A stretch of 64,000 nucleotides of DNA, taken from assembly GCA_024233865.1 (NCBI GenBank), contig JACKPA010000013.1, positions 132,425 to 196,424 of the forward strand, read 5' to 3'. The position numbers and the translations under genes are program-made. Below the pieces are notes generated by a model that saw only the letters and a program-made list of their open reading frames with translations, made no database searches and was not told where the DNA came from. Below, one piece after another: positions 28,878-38,757 of the stretch. Position 1 is the first letter of the stretch; every line of letters starts with the position of its first letter. This stretch comes from Leptospiraceae bacterium. Its GTDB lineage: Bacteria > Spirochaetota > Leptospiria > Leptospirales > Leptospiraceae.

Positions 28878-29356
28878 AAAGTTTATTATGTATCCTCGTT
28901 GTGTCTCTTTCATTCCATAACTGTAAAACAGAAAAAAGAACCTTACTGGATAAATTCTTAGAATCGGCCGCTTTTTTATCACTAATAGACGGATACCTTT
29001 GGGTAAACGTATGTCCACCCAAAAATGCAACCTTAACACAAGGTACACACACAATCACCTTAAACGAAGGAGAGGAATATTGGTTTGATGTGAATACGGA
29101 TAGTAAGCCGCGTAGTAGTTATGCTATGTCTTACGAAATAGGAGTAGCTGAATCATCAGGACAAAATTTGAGTGCTGGTAATCCGGAATGTATTCAGAAT
29201 AAACAAATTTTTGAACCTTCTACAATTGAGGCAGAAGGAATAGGAGTAAGTTATTATAAAGACGGATTCAGTATTTATATATTTTTATTTAGAGATGGAT
29301 TGGCAGGAATCAAATCAAAATCCGGTTCCGGTGAAATCAAAATAAAAATACCGTAA
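28874..29356 (+). CDS. B8: array lipoprotein family B
   Basis: 160 residues; first half as B2 (KRTLLDKFLESAAF), second half distinct (SSYAMSYEIGVAESSG, EAEGIGVSYYKDG). Ends GEIKIKIP. Its 3' part from 29,222 is copied at 34,085, which sets the left edge of a 4.9-kb tandem duplication. Confidence 0.77.
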   Translation: MKSLLCILVVSLSFHNCKTEKRTLLDKFLESAAFLSLIDGYLWVNVCPPKNATLTQGTHTITLNEGEEYWFDVNTDSKPRSSYAMSYEIGVAESSGQNLSAGNPECIQNKQIFEPSTIEAEGIGVSYYKDGFSIYIFLFRDGLAGIKSKSGSGEIKIKIP

Positions 29357-29388
29357 TACAAACATGTAATATATAGGAGAATAAGAAA

Positions 29389-29688
29389 ATGAAAGTATTT
29401 TGGATTATATTAATTTGCATTTTGCAGATACAGTATCTGCAAGCAGACAGTGTTAAGGTTATACGAAGAAATAGCTGCGATACTGATATTAAAGACAGAG
29501 GAGAGAACGCTTTTCTAACTTTTTACGGCGACAGTCTTGGTGACTTTGTGGATAAGCATACACACGGCATAGTTGGTTGGGATGCTTATTTAGGTTTTTA
29601 TAGACCGGATTTTGACCCACTAGGGTGGAGAGTCCAAAACTTTGCCATAGCTGGCTGGACTACAAATAAACGGACAGTAAGCTTATGA
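29389..29688 (+). CDS. C8': N-terminal-only SGNH gene (truncated C)
   Basis: 99 residues: signal peptide (MKVFWIILICILQIQYLQA), GDSLGD, KHTHG type, then NFAIAGWTTNKRTVSL and stop. Same seam as C3', in frame, with ATGA overlap to B9. Lacks GGND and the catalytic His. Confidence 0.7.
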   Translation: MKVFWIILICILQIQYLQADSVKVIRRNSCDTDIKDRGENAFLTFYGDSLGDFVDKHTHGIVGWDAYLGFYRPDFDPLGWRVQNFAIAGWTTNKRTVSL

Positions 29689-30173
29689 AAAAGATCGCGT
29701 GTATCCTTGTTCTAACTCTTTCATTCCATAACTGTAAAACAGAAAAAAAAACCGTACTGGACAAATTCTTGGAATCAGCTGCACTTTTATACCGTATAGA
29801 CGGACTTCTTTATATAAACGTATGTCCGCCAAAAAATGCCACTCTCGGTCAAGGAATAACCACGATTAGTTTAAAAGAGGGAGAGGAATATTGGTTTGAT
29901 GTTAATACAATTACTCCTTCTCGTTTCACTGATTTGAAAGTTTATGATGTAGGATTTATAGAATTATCCGGAAAAACCTTAGATATAGGTAATCCTAATT
30001 GTATGAAAAATAGACAAATTTATGACCCTACACCGGCAAAAGTTGGAGGCATGAATCAATCTACAAATTACAAAGACGGATTTTGGATATATGGCTTATT
30101 TTTTGATAATAATCGTTTAGCAAATGTAAAGTCAAAGAGTGGTTCCGGTGAAATTCAAATTAAAGTACCATAA
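29685..30173 (+). CDS. B9: array lipoprotein family B
   Basis: 162 residues; KKTVLDKFLESAALLYRIDG type, identical to B4 apart from the normal IQIKVP end. Lipobox SFHNC. Pairs with C9 of the SGFHG type. Confidence 0.78.
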   Translation: MKKIACILVLTLSFHNCKTEKKTVLDKFLESAALLYRIDGLLYINVCPPKNATLGQGITTISLKEGEEYWFDVNTITPSRFTDLKVYDVGFIELSGKTLDIGNPNCMKNRQIYDPTPAKVGGMNQSTNYKDGFWIYGLFFDNNRLANVKSKSGSGEIQIKVP

Positions 30174-30192
30174 AGTAAAGGAGAATAAAAAG

Positions 30193-31671
30193 ATGAAAAA
30201 GCTAATAATAATATTGATATGTTTTTTACAGATACAGTATTTGCAAGCAGATAGTGTTAAAAATATAAATGAAGGGTGTAACCCGGATATTAAAGACAGA
30301 GGAGAGAACGCATTTCTGACTTTCTACGGTGATAGTCTTGGTGACTTTGTAGATTCAGGGTTTCATGGCATAGTCGGTTGGGATGCTTACTTAGGTTTTT
30401 ACAGACCTGATTTTGACTCACTACTAGGATGGAGAGTCCAAAACTTTGCAGTGGAAGGTTGGACTACTAGAAGTATTTATGAAGGTCTAAAAAAGTGTTT
30501 ATACAATAAAGACACTCGTGCTAATTTCAAAATGTCCAATACAATTGCAATGGAAATTGGTGGAAACGACATGGTGAATTACACTCCTCTATTGATATTT
30601 ATGCCATGGAAATATTGGACATACAGAGACCCAACAACTAACAAGGATGTCAAAGGAGTGGTAGATGTCGTTCTTCACAATATCAAAGTTCTAATCTACT
30701 TTTTCCGTCATCCGCTAATCGACAAAAACGTCCTTGTTATGGGAAACTTTCCCACACTGGCTTATAGCCCGACTTTAGGAAATGTCGGAGACTATTTTGA
30801 AATTCGAAAAGCTTTTAGCGACATTTATTATAGGAAATGGAACGAGAAGGACCCTAATACTAACGTGGAAAAGGATGATCAAAAAGAAAATTTGGACTTT
30901 TTACAAGAAGTAACGGCGTATGCCATGATATTGACAAGTTCCGCATTAGAAGTAATGTACACTGCCAATGAACTTTTCGGTGATAAACTGGGTGAAACAT
31001 TGGACAACCTTTTTGATACCATGTTACCCAGCAGAATCAAAGACAAGAAATTAGATAGTTTTAAAGCTGCTCATCAATCATCTGTCGAATGGTATCTTGA
31101 ATGGGTTTACTATAATTCTGCTAACCTTACAAATGCAGCAAGTTTTGGTTTGTATCTGATGCAACCTGGTCTGGAAGCATTGGCAGTAGAGATGCGAGAC
31201 AGAACACGCAACATGAAACCGGAGATAACAAGTTTGGACAAAACACAAACCTATACGGCACACAATCGAAAGGGCGGAAACTATGTAGACTTTTTACCTC
31301 TTTATCACCTAACGGTTAGGAGTAAAGATTGTAAGGAATATGGTTATTGTTGGGTAGCAAATCCAATACTCTATCGAGATAACCTACCAGGTCACATCAA
31401 TCATTTAGGTTATTACCTTTGGGCAAATTCACTTTCTCAAAAGCTCGCAGAGTTGGACAGTGATAACGATTGGAAACACACAAACGTTTTAGGATTCGAC
31501 AAGCCAAGTAATACCAAAAAAGATGGAACGATTGAAGAAACACCAGACGGTTTCAATGACCCAATTGTACCGATAGACGAAAACGGAAATGAGGTAACAC
31601 CGGAAGAACCTGCCACTGGTATAGACTTTATGTTACTCCTATGCTTCTTTTTCGGCAGTTGTCACTTCTAA
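30193..31671 (+). CDS. C9: secreted SGNH/GDSL-family hydrolase, intact
   Basis: 492 residues from the ATG that follows AAGGAG; an in-frame extension upstream overlaps B9 and is unlikely. Signal peptide LQADS, GDSLGD, NFAVEGWTT, GGND, RDNLPGHINHLGY, tail LLLCFFFGSCHF. This is the intact reference for broken C4 and C11. Confidence 0.84.
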   Translation: MKKLIIILICFLQIQYLQADSVKNINEGCNPDIKDRGENAFLTFYGDSLGDFVDSGFHGIVGWDAYLGFYRPDFDSLLGWRVQNFAVEGWTTRSIYEGLKKCLYNKDTRANFKMSNTIAMEIGGNDMVNYTPLLIFMPWKYWTYRDPTTNKDVKGVVDVVLHNIKVLIYFFRHPLIDKNVLVMGNFPTLAYSPTLGNVGDYFEIRKAFSDIYYRKWNEKDPNTNVEKDDQKENLDFLQEVTAYAMILTSSALEVMYTANELFGDKLGETLDNLFDTMLPSRIKDKKLDSFKAAHQSSVEWYLEWVYYNSANLTNAASFGLYLMQPGLEALAVEMRDRTRNMKPEITSLDKTQTYTAHNRKGGNYVDFLPLYHLTVRSKDCKEYGYCWVANPILYRDNLPGHINHLGYYLWANSLSQKLAELDSDNDWKHTNVLGFDKPSNTKKDGTIEETPDGFNDPIVPIDENGNEVTPEEPATGIDFMLLLCFFFGSCHF

Positions 31672-31976
31672 CAACCTTGGTTTTGGCAACTTTCAGTGCT
31701 TGCATAGAGCAAAAAGATGCCAATCCCAATGCGATGCTCGCTCTTCTCTACCCAAGAGAAGTTGTAGAAGAATCCTATATCCTCACAAAAGATTGGAACG
31801 GCTGTATGATGACATTCCAAAAAGGCACAACAAAACTCTCCTTTTGCTTTGAAGTTCCAAGAGAATCCTGTAAACCTTCTTATTTTATCAACATTCCAGA
31901 CTCTCAAACACTCCAAAACAGAAAAGACGACCTCTCTTTCCTTGCACTGAATTTTACAAACTGCACGTCTTATTGA
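31641..31976 (+). pseudogene. D6': family D truncated at residue 111
   Basis: Signal peptide (lipobox FSAC) and the first half of D up to NCTSY, then a stop created by joining to unrelated sequence. The right side carries two minus-strand genes, and the first of them ends within the last 7 bp. About half the D protein and all of E are missing, so the copy is probably inactive. Confidence 0.75.
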
Positions 31977-32446
31977 ACAGATACAAGATTATTTAAAGAA
32001 CCAAATTCCCATTCTTTAAAATTGTCAAAATAAATTTCGATTAGTTCTTTCACTTCAGCAGCTTTTATAAAATTGCCTGTTTTATTCTTTTCATAAAAAT
32101 CAAACTTACAAAGGTTATAATCCTTTAAAACATTTGGGACTTTGGAAAGTAAAATGTAATCATAATAGCCTTTTAACTCATTGATAATTTCCAGTCTATC
32201 AGAAAAAGAATAGTGGATTTCATACTCAACATAGGTTTGAGCGAGTTTTTTAAGCTCTTCAAATTTGTTTAATTCAATATTACGAGAATAAATTGATGAG
32301 TCCATTCGTTCCAAATAAAAATTCAAAACATTATCATATTCTTGGTTAAAACCTTGTCGTAATTCGATAAGAGCAACTTCTCTCAGCTTTTTAAAACAAA
32401 AAATTAAGTATCCTGATATTTCCGGATCAATAACATTTGTATACAT
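31970..32446 (-). CDS. Unknown protein, minus-strand pair gene 2
   Basis: 158 residues from ATG; no signal peptide. Acidic, rich in Glu, Tyr and Leu, probably mostly helical (FEELKKLAQTYVEYEIHY; EIINELKGYYDYILL). Family not recognised. The ATG overlaps the TGA of the upstream gene (TGATG), so the two form a coupled pair. It is the only cytosolic-looking gene in the array and sits in reverse orientation at the break in D6'. Confidence 0.62.
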   Translation of the reverse strand: MYTNVIDPEISGYLIFCFKKLREVALIELRQGFNQEYDNVLNFYLERMDSSIYSRNIELNKFEELKKLAQTYVEYEIHYSFSDRLEIINELKGYYDYILLSKVPNVLKDYNLCKFDFYEKNKTGNFIKAAEVKELIEIYFDNFKEWEFGSLNNLVSVQ

Positions 32447-32775
32447 CAATAATTCCTTTGGGTATGCTCCATGATTTGCCCATTATCCATCGATTCTGAT
32501 TTGACAGGCTCAAAAACAGTTTTTACTCGATGAAAAGCTTTTGCTGAGCGATACTTATCCGCATCATCTTGTTTTATTTTTGTATGAGATGGATTCTTAA
32601 ATACTTTCCAGTAAATCCAAGAAACAAGCCTTGACCAGATTGTAACTTCTTCATTTGCTACCCTTTCGATTTCATCTGTCATTTTTGTATATGCTTTTGA
32701 AAAAACATAATCAGCTTTGGAACTTTTTTTCAAATAGTCTTCTCTATGGAAAAGCTCTTCTTGATTCTCGCTCAT
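32446..32775 (-). CDS. Unknown protein, minus-strand pair gene 1
   Basis: 109 residues, acidic N-terminus (MSENQEELFHREDYLKKSS), one amphipathic or membrane-touching segment (TIWSRLVSWIYWKVF) and a charged tail. Family not recognised. First gene of a two-gene unit with overlapping stop/start. The small size and pairing would fit a toxin-antitoxin or partner pair, but no diagnostic motif is visible. Confidence 0.6.
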   Translation of the reverse strand: MSENQEELFHREDYLKKSSKADYVFSKAYTKMTDEIERVANEEVTIWSRLVSWIYWKVFKNPSHTKIKQDDADKYRSAKAFHRVKTVFEPVKSESMDNGQIMEHTQRNY

Positions 32776-33045
32776 TCATTCTATCCTTTATTAAAAGGTT
32801 TAAATAAACTAAAAAATCGTCAAGTTTTTTCAGAAAAAATTACCTTCCGTTGATTATAGAAAATAAAGACGACCATAAGGACTTTTAAATGCTTATTCTT
32901 CTTATCATTGTTGTCATTTTTACAAAATTAGGTAATAATGCTATAAATCTTAAATATTTTTTTTAGATATAATAATTTTTCATTGACAGAAAAACGAGTG
33001 CTTAATTAAAAATAAATTTAGGCATTTGTGAGATTGATACAAATT

Positions 33046-33749
33046 ATGTCAAATTATAAAATCATCTACAACCTTGTTCTCCATACCGCATTTTTTTTTG
33101 TTGCTTGCAGGTGAATTATATGCAGCCCCCCCCCACTTCGACTACGCTCAGTGTCCGGAGGAGTTATGCTCAGTGTCCGGAGGAGTTATGCTCAGTGTCC
33201 GGAGGGGTTACGAATCAGTGTCCGATGTTTGGTAATACTTACCATTTTGAAGAAAAAGCCATAAATTTACCCAATTCAGAAGGTGATAAAATTGTTTCCG
33301 AAGAATACTACAACAAAATTCGCAATTCTTCCCGCATAAAGGCAGTTGCAGAAAGCTTTTATCTTCTTTCTTCCGGCAGGGAATACCAATGGTACAATAC
33401 GGATGCCAAACCTTACGAAGAATTTTTTACCGTTTTTCTTAAAGTCGGACTTTTGGCTACTACCGGATACTACTATGTTGCCGCAAAACAAGCAAATTCC
33501 GAGATAAACAGCTCGTTTATGGGTTTTGGTTCCGACCAAGCTATCGCCAAGTTTCATAACAGATACAATAATTTCAAGATAGCGGGAGGAATCACTGCTT
33601 CCCTTTTTGGCATCACCGCTATTCATAGTTACATTCGATTCGGAACCGATTCCGATTACAAAGACCTTCACATTACAAGTTCGAGTTTGAAACAAGATCA
33701 ATTTCAGAAATTAAGTTCCATTACTTTAGGAGTAAGTTATGTTTTTTGA
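33046..33749 (+). pseudogene. P2: exported/membrane protein, frame-shifted 5' end
   Basis: Same design as P1. The signal-peptide frame is broken by a changed run of T (about 33,091) and again at nine C, while the body (HFEEKAINLPNSEG to VSYVF) is open as a 214-residue frame from a TTG at 33,105. Three 22-bp copies of CTCAGTGTCCGGAGGAGTTA-type sequence follow the C tract and add Cys-rich residues. The odd T-run change is not seen in P1 or P3 and may be a consensus error. Confidence 0.6.
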
Positions 33750-33845
33750 CCCCCACAGTAGCTTTGGTTTTCGTCTGGCTTTAATGCTCCCCCCAATCGG
33801 GGGGAGAAATCGGACTAAAACTCAGTTTTAACTTATTGGGGGGTC
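33748..33845. repeat. Nested palindromic element after P2
   Basis: Copy of the element at 8707 with one C fewer in the left arm. The central CTCCCCCC-AAT-CGGGGGGAG hairpin and the right arm TGGGGGGTC are intact. Lies between P2 and A7'. Confidence 0.78.
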
Positions 33846-33867
33846 TATTTATCAAAGGAGAACAACC

Positions 33868-34092
33868 ATGAAAAAACTTATTATAATTTGCAAGAAGATA
33901 ATCCTCTACGGCTTTTTGTCTTTATCTATTGCCGTATCCGGACTTGTCCTTGTTGCTTGTATGAAACAAAAGAGTCCCACATTCTTTCCAATTGCTCTTT
34001 TGGGTTCCAAAGTAGAACCATACACCTACGAAGACATAGGATTAACACCCGAAAACCAAGCTCCAATACAAAGATGTTACCAACACAATTGA
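33868..34092 (+). pseudogene. A7': family A cut at about residue 70
   Basis: Signal peptide, LVAC lipobox and the conserved start are intact to ENQAP; then the frame shifts and joins B8-derived sequence at 34,085. The join is the boundary of the 4.9-kb tandem duplication, with ACA shared by both sides. The protein is probably not functional. Confidence 0.75.
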
Positions 34093-34235
34093 GGCAGAAG
34101 GAATAGGAGTAAGTTATTATAAAGACGGATTCAGTATTTATATATTTTTATATACAGGAATATTGATCCAAAGATGGATTGGCAGGAATCAAATCAAAAT
34201 CCGGTTCCGGTGAAATCAAAATAAAAATACCGTAA
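34085..34235 (+). pseudogene. Fragment of family B (3' end of B8)
   Basis: The last ~130 bp of B8 duplicated, with a short insertion (around 34,150-34,170) absent from the parent. No start codon or signal peptide. Ends in the AAAATACCGTAA of B8. Confidence 0.7.
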
Positions 34236-34268
34236 TACAAACAATGTAATATATAGGAGAATAAGAAA

Positions 34269-34578
34269 ATGAAAGTATTTTGGATTATATTAATTTGCAT
34301 TTTGTAGATACAGTATCTGCAAGCAGACAGTGTTATTAAGGTTATACGAAGAAAGCTGAAATCTGCGATACTGATATTAAAGACAGAGGAGAGAACGCTT
34401 TTCTAACTTTTTACGGCGACAGTCTTGGTGACTTTGTGGATAAGCATACACACGGCATAGTTGGTTGGGATGGAAATATTTAGGTTTTTATAGACCGGAT
34501 TTTGACCCACTTCGGTGGAGAGTCCAAAACTTTGCCATAGCTGGCTGGACTACAAATAAACGGACAGTAAGCTTATGA
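34269..34578 (+). pseudogene. C10': degraded copy of C8'
   Basis: Corresponds to C8' but has a TAG stop in the signal peptide (TTTTGTAG for TTTTGCAG), extra bases near 34,333 and 34,352, and a changed stretch near 34,470. The seam to the next B start (CGGACAGTAAGCTTATGA) is kept. The changes are clustered, unlike the rest of the duplication, so poor consensus quality should be considered. Confidence 0.65.
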
Positions 34579-35060
34579 AAAGATCGCGTGTATCCTTGTT
34601 CTAACTCTTTCATTCCATAACTGTAAAACAGAAAAAAAACCGTACTGGACAAATTCTTGGAATCAAAACCACTTTTATACCGTATAGACGGACTTCTTTA
34701 TATAAACGTATGTCCGCCAAAAATGCCACTCTCGGTCAAGGAATAACCACGATTAGTTTAAAAGAGGGAGAGGAATATTGGTTTGATGTTAATACAATTA
34801 CTCCTTCTCGTTTCACTGATTTGAAAGTTTATGATGTAGGATTTATAGAATTATCCGGAAAAACCTTAGATATAGGTAATCCTAATTGTATGAAAAATAG
34901 ACAAATTTATGACCCTACACCGGCAAAAGTTGGAGGCATGAATCAATCTACAAATTACAAAGACGGATTTTGGATATATGGCTTATTTTTTGATAATAAT
35001 CGTTTAGCAAATGTAAAGTCAAAGAGTGGTTCCGGTGAAATTCAAATTAAAGTACCATAA
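34575..35060 (+). pseudogene. B10: family B copy with 5' frameshifts
   Basis: Copy of B9. One A is lost after the ATG, the run of A near 34,632 is shortened, and one A is lost near 34,720. From NATLGQG on it is identical to B9 and open to IQIKVP. All lesions are in A runs, so error is possible. Confidence 0.68.
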
Positions 35061-35079
35061 AGTAAAGGAGAATAAAAAG

Positions 35080-36560
35080 ATGAAAAAGCTAATAATAATA
35101 TTGATATGTTTTTTACAGATACAATATTTACAAGCAGATAGTGTTAAAAATATAAATGAAGGGTGTAACCCGGATATTAAAGACAGAGGAGAGAACGCAT
35201 TTCTAACGTTCTATGGTGACAGTCTTGGAGACTTTGTGGATAAGCATACACATGGTATGGTAGGTTGGGATGCTTATTTAGGTTTTTACAGACCTGATTT
35301 TGACTCACTACTAGGATGGAGAGTCCAAAACTTTGCAGTGGAAGGCTGGACTACAAGAAGTATTTATGATGCATTGATTAATTGTTTAAGAAGTAAGGAC
35401 ACTCGTGCTAATTTCAAAATGACCAATACAATTGCAATGGAAATTGGTGGAAACGACATGGTGAATTACACTCCTCTGTTAATATTTATGCCATGGAAAT
35501 ATTGGACATACAGAGACCCAACAACTAACAAGGATGTCAAAGGAGTGGTAGATGTCGTTCTTCACAATATCAAAGTTCTAATCTACTTTTTCCGTCATCC
35601 GCTAATCGACAAAAACGTCCTTGTTATGGGAAACTTTCCTACACTGGCTTATAGCCCGACTTTAGGAAATGTCGGAGACTATTTTGAAATTCGAAAAGCT
35701 TTTAGCGACATTTATTATAGGAAATGGAACGAGAAGGACCCTAATACTAACGTGGAAAAGGATGATCAAAAAGAAAATTTGGACTTTTTACAAGAAGTAA
35801 CGGCGTATGCCATGATATTGACAAGTTCCGCATTAGAAGTAATGTACACTGCCAATGAACTTTTCGGTGATAAACTGGGTGAAACATTGGACAACCTTTT
35901 TGATACCATGTTACCCAGCAGAATCAAAGACAAGAAATTAGATAGTTTTAAAGCTGCTCATAAATCATCTGTCGAATGGTATCTTGAATGGGTTTACTAT
36001 AATTCTGCGAACCTTACAACTGCTGCCAGTTTTGGTTTGTATCTGATGCAACCTGGTCTGGAAGCATTGGCAGTAGAGATGCGAGACAGAACACGCAACA
36101 TGAAACCGGAGATAACAAGTTTGGACAAAACACAAACCTATACGGCACACAATCGAAAGGGCGGAAACTATGTAGACTTTTTACCTCTTTATCACCTAAC
36201 GGTTAGGAGTAAAGATTGTAAGGAATATGGTTATTGTTGGGTAGCAAATCCAATACTCTATCGAGATAACCTACCAGGTCACATCAATCATTTAGGTTAT
36301 TACCTTTGGGCAAATTCACTTTCTCAAAAGCTCGCAGAGTTGGACAGTGATAACGATTGGAAACACACAAACGTTTTAGGATTCGACAAGCCAAGTAATA
36401 CCAAAAAAAGATGGAACGATTGAAGAAACACCAGACGGTTTTTAATGACCCAATTGTACCGATAGACGAAAACGGAAATGAGGTAACACCGGAAGAACCT
36501 GCCACTGGTATAGACTTTATGTTACTCCTATGCTTCTTTTTCGGCAGTTGTCACTTCTAA
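35080..36560 (+). pseudogene. C11: SGNH hydrolase gene, frameshifted near the 3' end
   Basis: Nearly complete: GDSLGD, NFAVEGWTT, GGND and LPGHINHLGY are in one frame of about 447 residues from the normal ATG. An extra A near 36,402 and a C-to-TT change near 36,440 break the last 45 codons. The N-terminus is of the KHTHGM type although the rest matches C9, so it is a chimera within an otherwise straightforward duplicate. Confidence 0.72.
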
Positions 36561-36864
36561 CAACCTTGGTTTTGGCAACTTTCAGTGCTTGCATAGAGCA
36601 AAAAGATGCCAATCCCAATGCGATGCTCGCTCTTCTCTACCCAAGAGAAGTTGTAGAAGAATCCTATATCCTCACAAAAGATTGGAACGGCTGTATGATG
36701 ACATTCCAAAAGGCACAACAAAACTCTCCTTTGCTTTTGAAGTTCCAAGAGAATCCTGTAAACCTTCTTATTTTATCAACATTCCAGACTCTCAAACACT
36801 CCAAAACAGAAAAGACGACCTCTCTTTCCTTGCACTGAATTTTACAAACTGCACGTCTTATTGA
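36530..36864 (+). pseudogene. D7': truncated family D, copy of D6'
   Basis: Same truncation at NCTSY as D6', with one A lost in the run near 36,712 and a T-run rearrangement near 36,730. Doubly inactive as read. Confidence 0.72.
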
Positions 36865-37335
36865 ACAGATACAAGATTATTTAAAGAACCAAATTCCCAT
36901 TCTTTAAAATTGTCAAAATAAATTTCGATTAGTTCTTTCACTTCAGCAGCTTTTATAAAATTGCCTGTTTTATTCTTTTCATAAAAAATCAAACTTACAA
37001 AGGTTATAATCCTTTAAAACATTTGGGACTTTGGAAAGTAAAATGTAATCATAATAGCCTTTTAACTCATTGATAATTTCCAGTCTATCAGAAAAAAGAA
37101 TAGTGGATTTCATACTCAACATAGGTTTGAGCGAGTTTTTTAAGCTCTTCAAATTTGTTTAATTCAATATTACGAGAATAAATTGATGAGTCCATTCGTT
37201 CCAAATAAAAATTCAAAACATTATCATATTCTTGGTTAAAACCTTGTCGTAATTCGATAAGAGCAACTTCTCTCAGCTTTTTAAAACAAAAAATTAAGTA
37301 TCCTGATATTTCGGATCAATAACATTTGTATACAT
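36858..37335 (-). pseudogene. Second copy of minus-strand pair gene 2, frameshifted
   Basis: Copy of the gene at 31,970 with an extra A near 36,987, an extra A near 37,096 and bases lost in TTTCC near 37,312. The duplicate lies in the same position relative to D7'. Confidence 0.68.
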
Positions 37336-37666
37336 CAATAATTCCTTTGGGTATGCTCCATGATTTGCCCATTATCCATCGATTCTGATTTGACAGGCTC
37401 AAAAACAGTTTTTACTCGATGAAAAGCTTTTGCTGAGCGATACTTATCCGCATCATCTTGTTTTATTTTTTGTATGAGATGGATTCTTAAATACTTTCCA
37501 GTAAATCCAAGAAACAAGCCTTGACCAGATTGTAACTTCTTCATTTGCTACCCTTTCGATTTCATCTGTCATTTTTTGTATATGCTTTTGAAAAAACATA
37601 ATCAGCTTTGGAACTTTTTTTCAAATAGTCTTCTCTATGGAAAAGCTCTTCTTGATTCTCGCTCAT
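37335..37666 (-). pseudogene. Second copy of minus-strand pair gene 1, frameshifted
   Basis: Copy of the gene at 32,446 with an extra T in two T runs (near 37,470 and 37,577). The last ~60 residues remain open. Only homopolymers differ from the parent. Confidence 0.68.
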
Positions 37667-37936
37667 TCATTCTATCCTTTATTAAAAGGTTTAAATAAAC
37701 TAAAAAATCGTCAAGTTTTTTCAGAAAAAATTACCTTCCGTTGATTATAGAAAATAAAGACGACCATAAGGACTTTTAAATGCTTATTCTTCTTATCATT
37801 GTTGTCATTTTTACAAAATTAGGTAATAATGCTATAAATCTTAAATATTTTTTTTAGATATAATAATTTTTCATTGACAGAAAAACGAGTGCTTAATTAA
37901 AAATAAATTTAGGCATTTGTGAGATTGATACAAATT

Positions 37937-38639
37937 ATGTCAAATTATAAAATCATCTACAACCTTGTTCTCCATACCGCATTTTTGCTAGTGCTTGCAG
38001 GTGAATTATATGCAGCCCCCCCCCACTTCGACTACGCTCAGTGTCCGGAGGAGTTATGCTCAGTGTCCGGAGGAGTTATGCTCAGTGTCCGGAGGGGTTA
38101 CGAATCAGTGTCCGATGTTTGGTAATACTTACCATTTTGAAGAAAAAGCCATAAATTTACCCAATTCAGAAGGTGATAAAATTGTTTCCGAAGAATACTA
38201 CAACAAAATTCGCAATTCTTCCCGCATAAAGGCAGTTGCAGAAAGCTTTTATCTTCTTTCTTCCGGCAGGGAATACCAATGGTACAATACGGATGCCAAA
38301 CCTTACGAAGAATTTTTTACCGTTTTTCTTAAAGTCGGACTTTTGGCTACTACCGGATACTACTATGTTGCCGCAAAACAAGCAAATTCCGAGATAAACA
38401 GCTCGTTTATGGGTTTTGGTTCCGACCAAGCTATCGCCAAGTTTCATAACAGATACAATAATTTCAAGATAGCGGGAGGAATCACTGCTTCGTTTTTTGG
38501 TTTTACCGCTATTCATAGTTACATTCGATTCGGAACCGATTCCGATTACAAAGACCTTCACATTACAAGTTCGAGTTTGAAACAAGATCAATTTCAGAAA
38601 TTAAGTTCCATTACTTTAGGAGTAAGTTATGTTTTTTGA
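37937..38639 (+). pseudogene. P3: exported/membrane protein, OFF by poly-C frame
   Basis: The signal-peptide frame (MSNYKIIYNLVL to LYAAPP) is intact and runs through the repeat to a stop at 38,125. The body frame (to VSYVF at 38,639) is open from 37,995. Nine C separate them; eight or eleven would join them with no stop between. The 22-bp repeat is present three times as in P2. Differs from P2 in TASFFGFTA versus TASLFGITA. Confidence 0.62.
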
Positions 38640-38735
38640 CCCCCACAGTAGCTTTGGTTTTCGTCTGGCTTTAATGCTCCCCCCAATCGGGGGGAGAAAT
38701 CGGACTAAAACTCAGTTTTAACTTATTGGGGGGTC
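38638..38735. repeat. Nested palindromic element after P3
   Basis: Matches the element after P2, again immediately after the P stop and 22 bp before an A gene. Confidence 0.78.
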
Positions 38736-38757
38736 TATTTATCAAAGGAGAACAACC

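Noticed and set aside
30139..30192. N-terminal extension of C9 and C11
   Set aside because: It overlaps the end of the B gene and would precede the signal peptide; the normal ATG has a good ribosome site.
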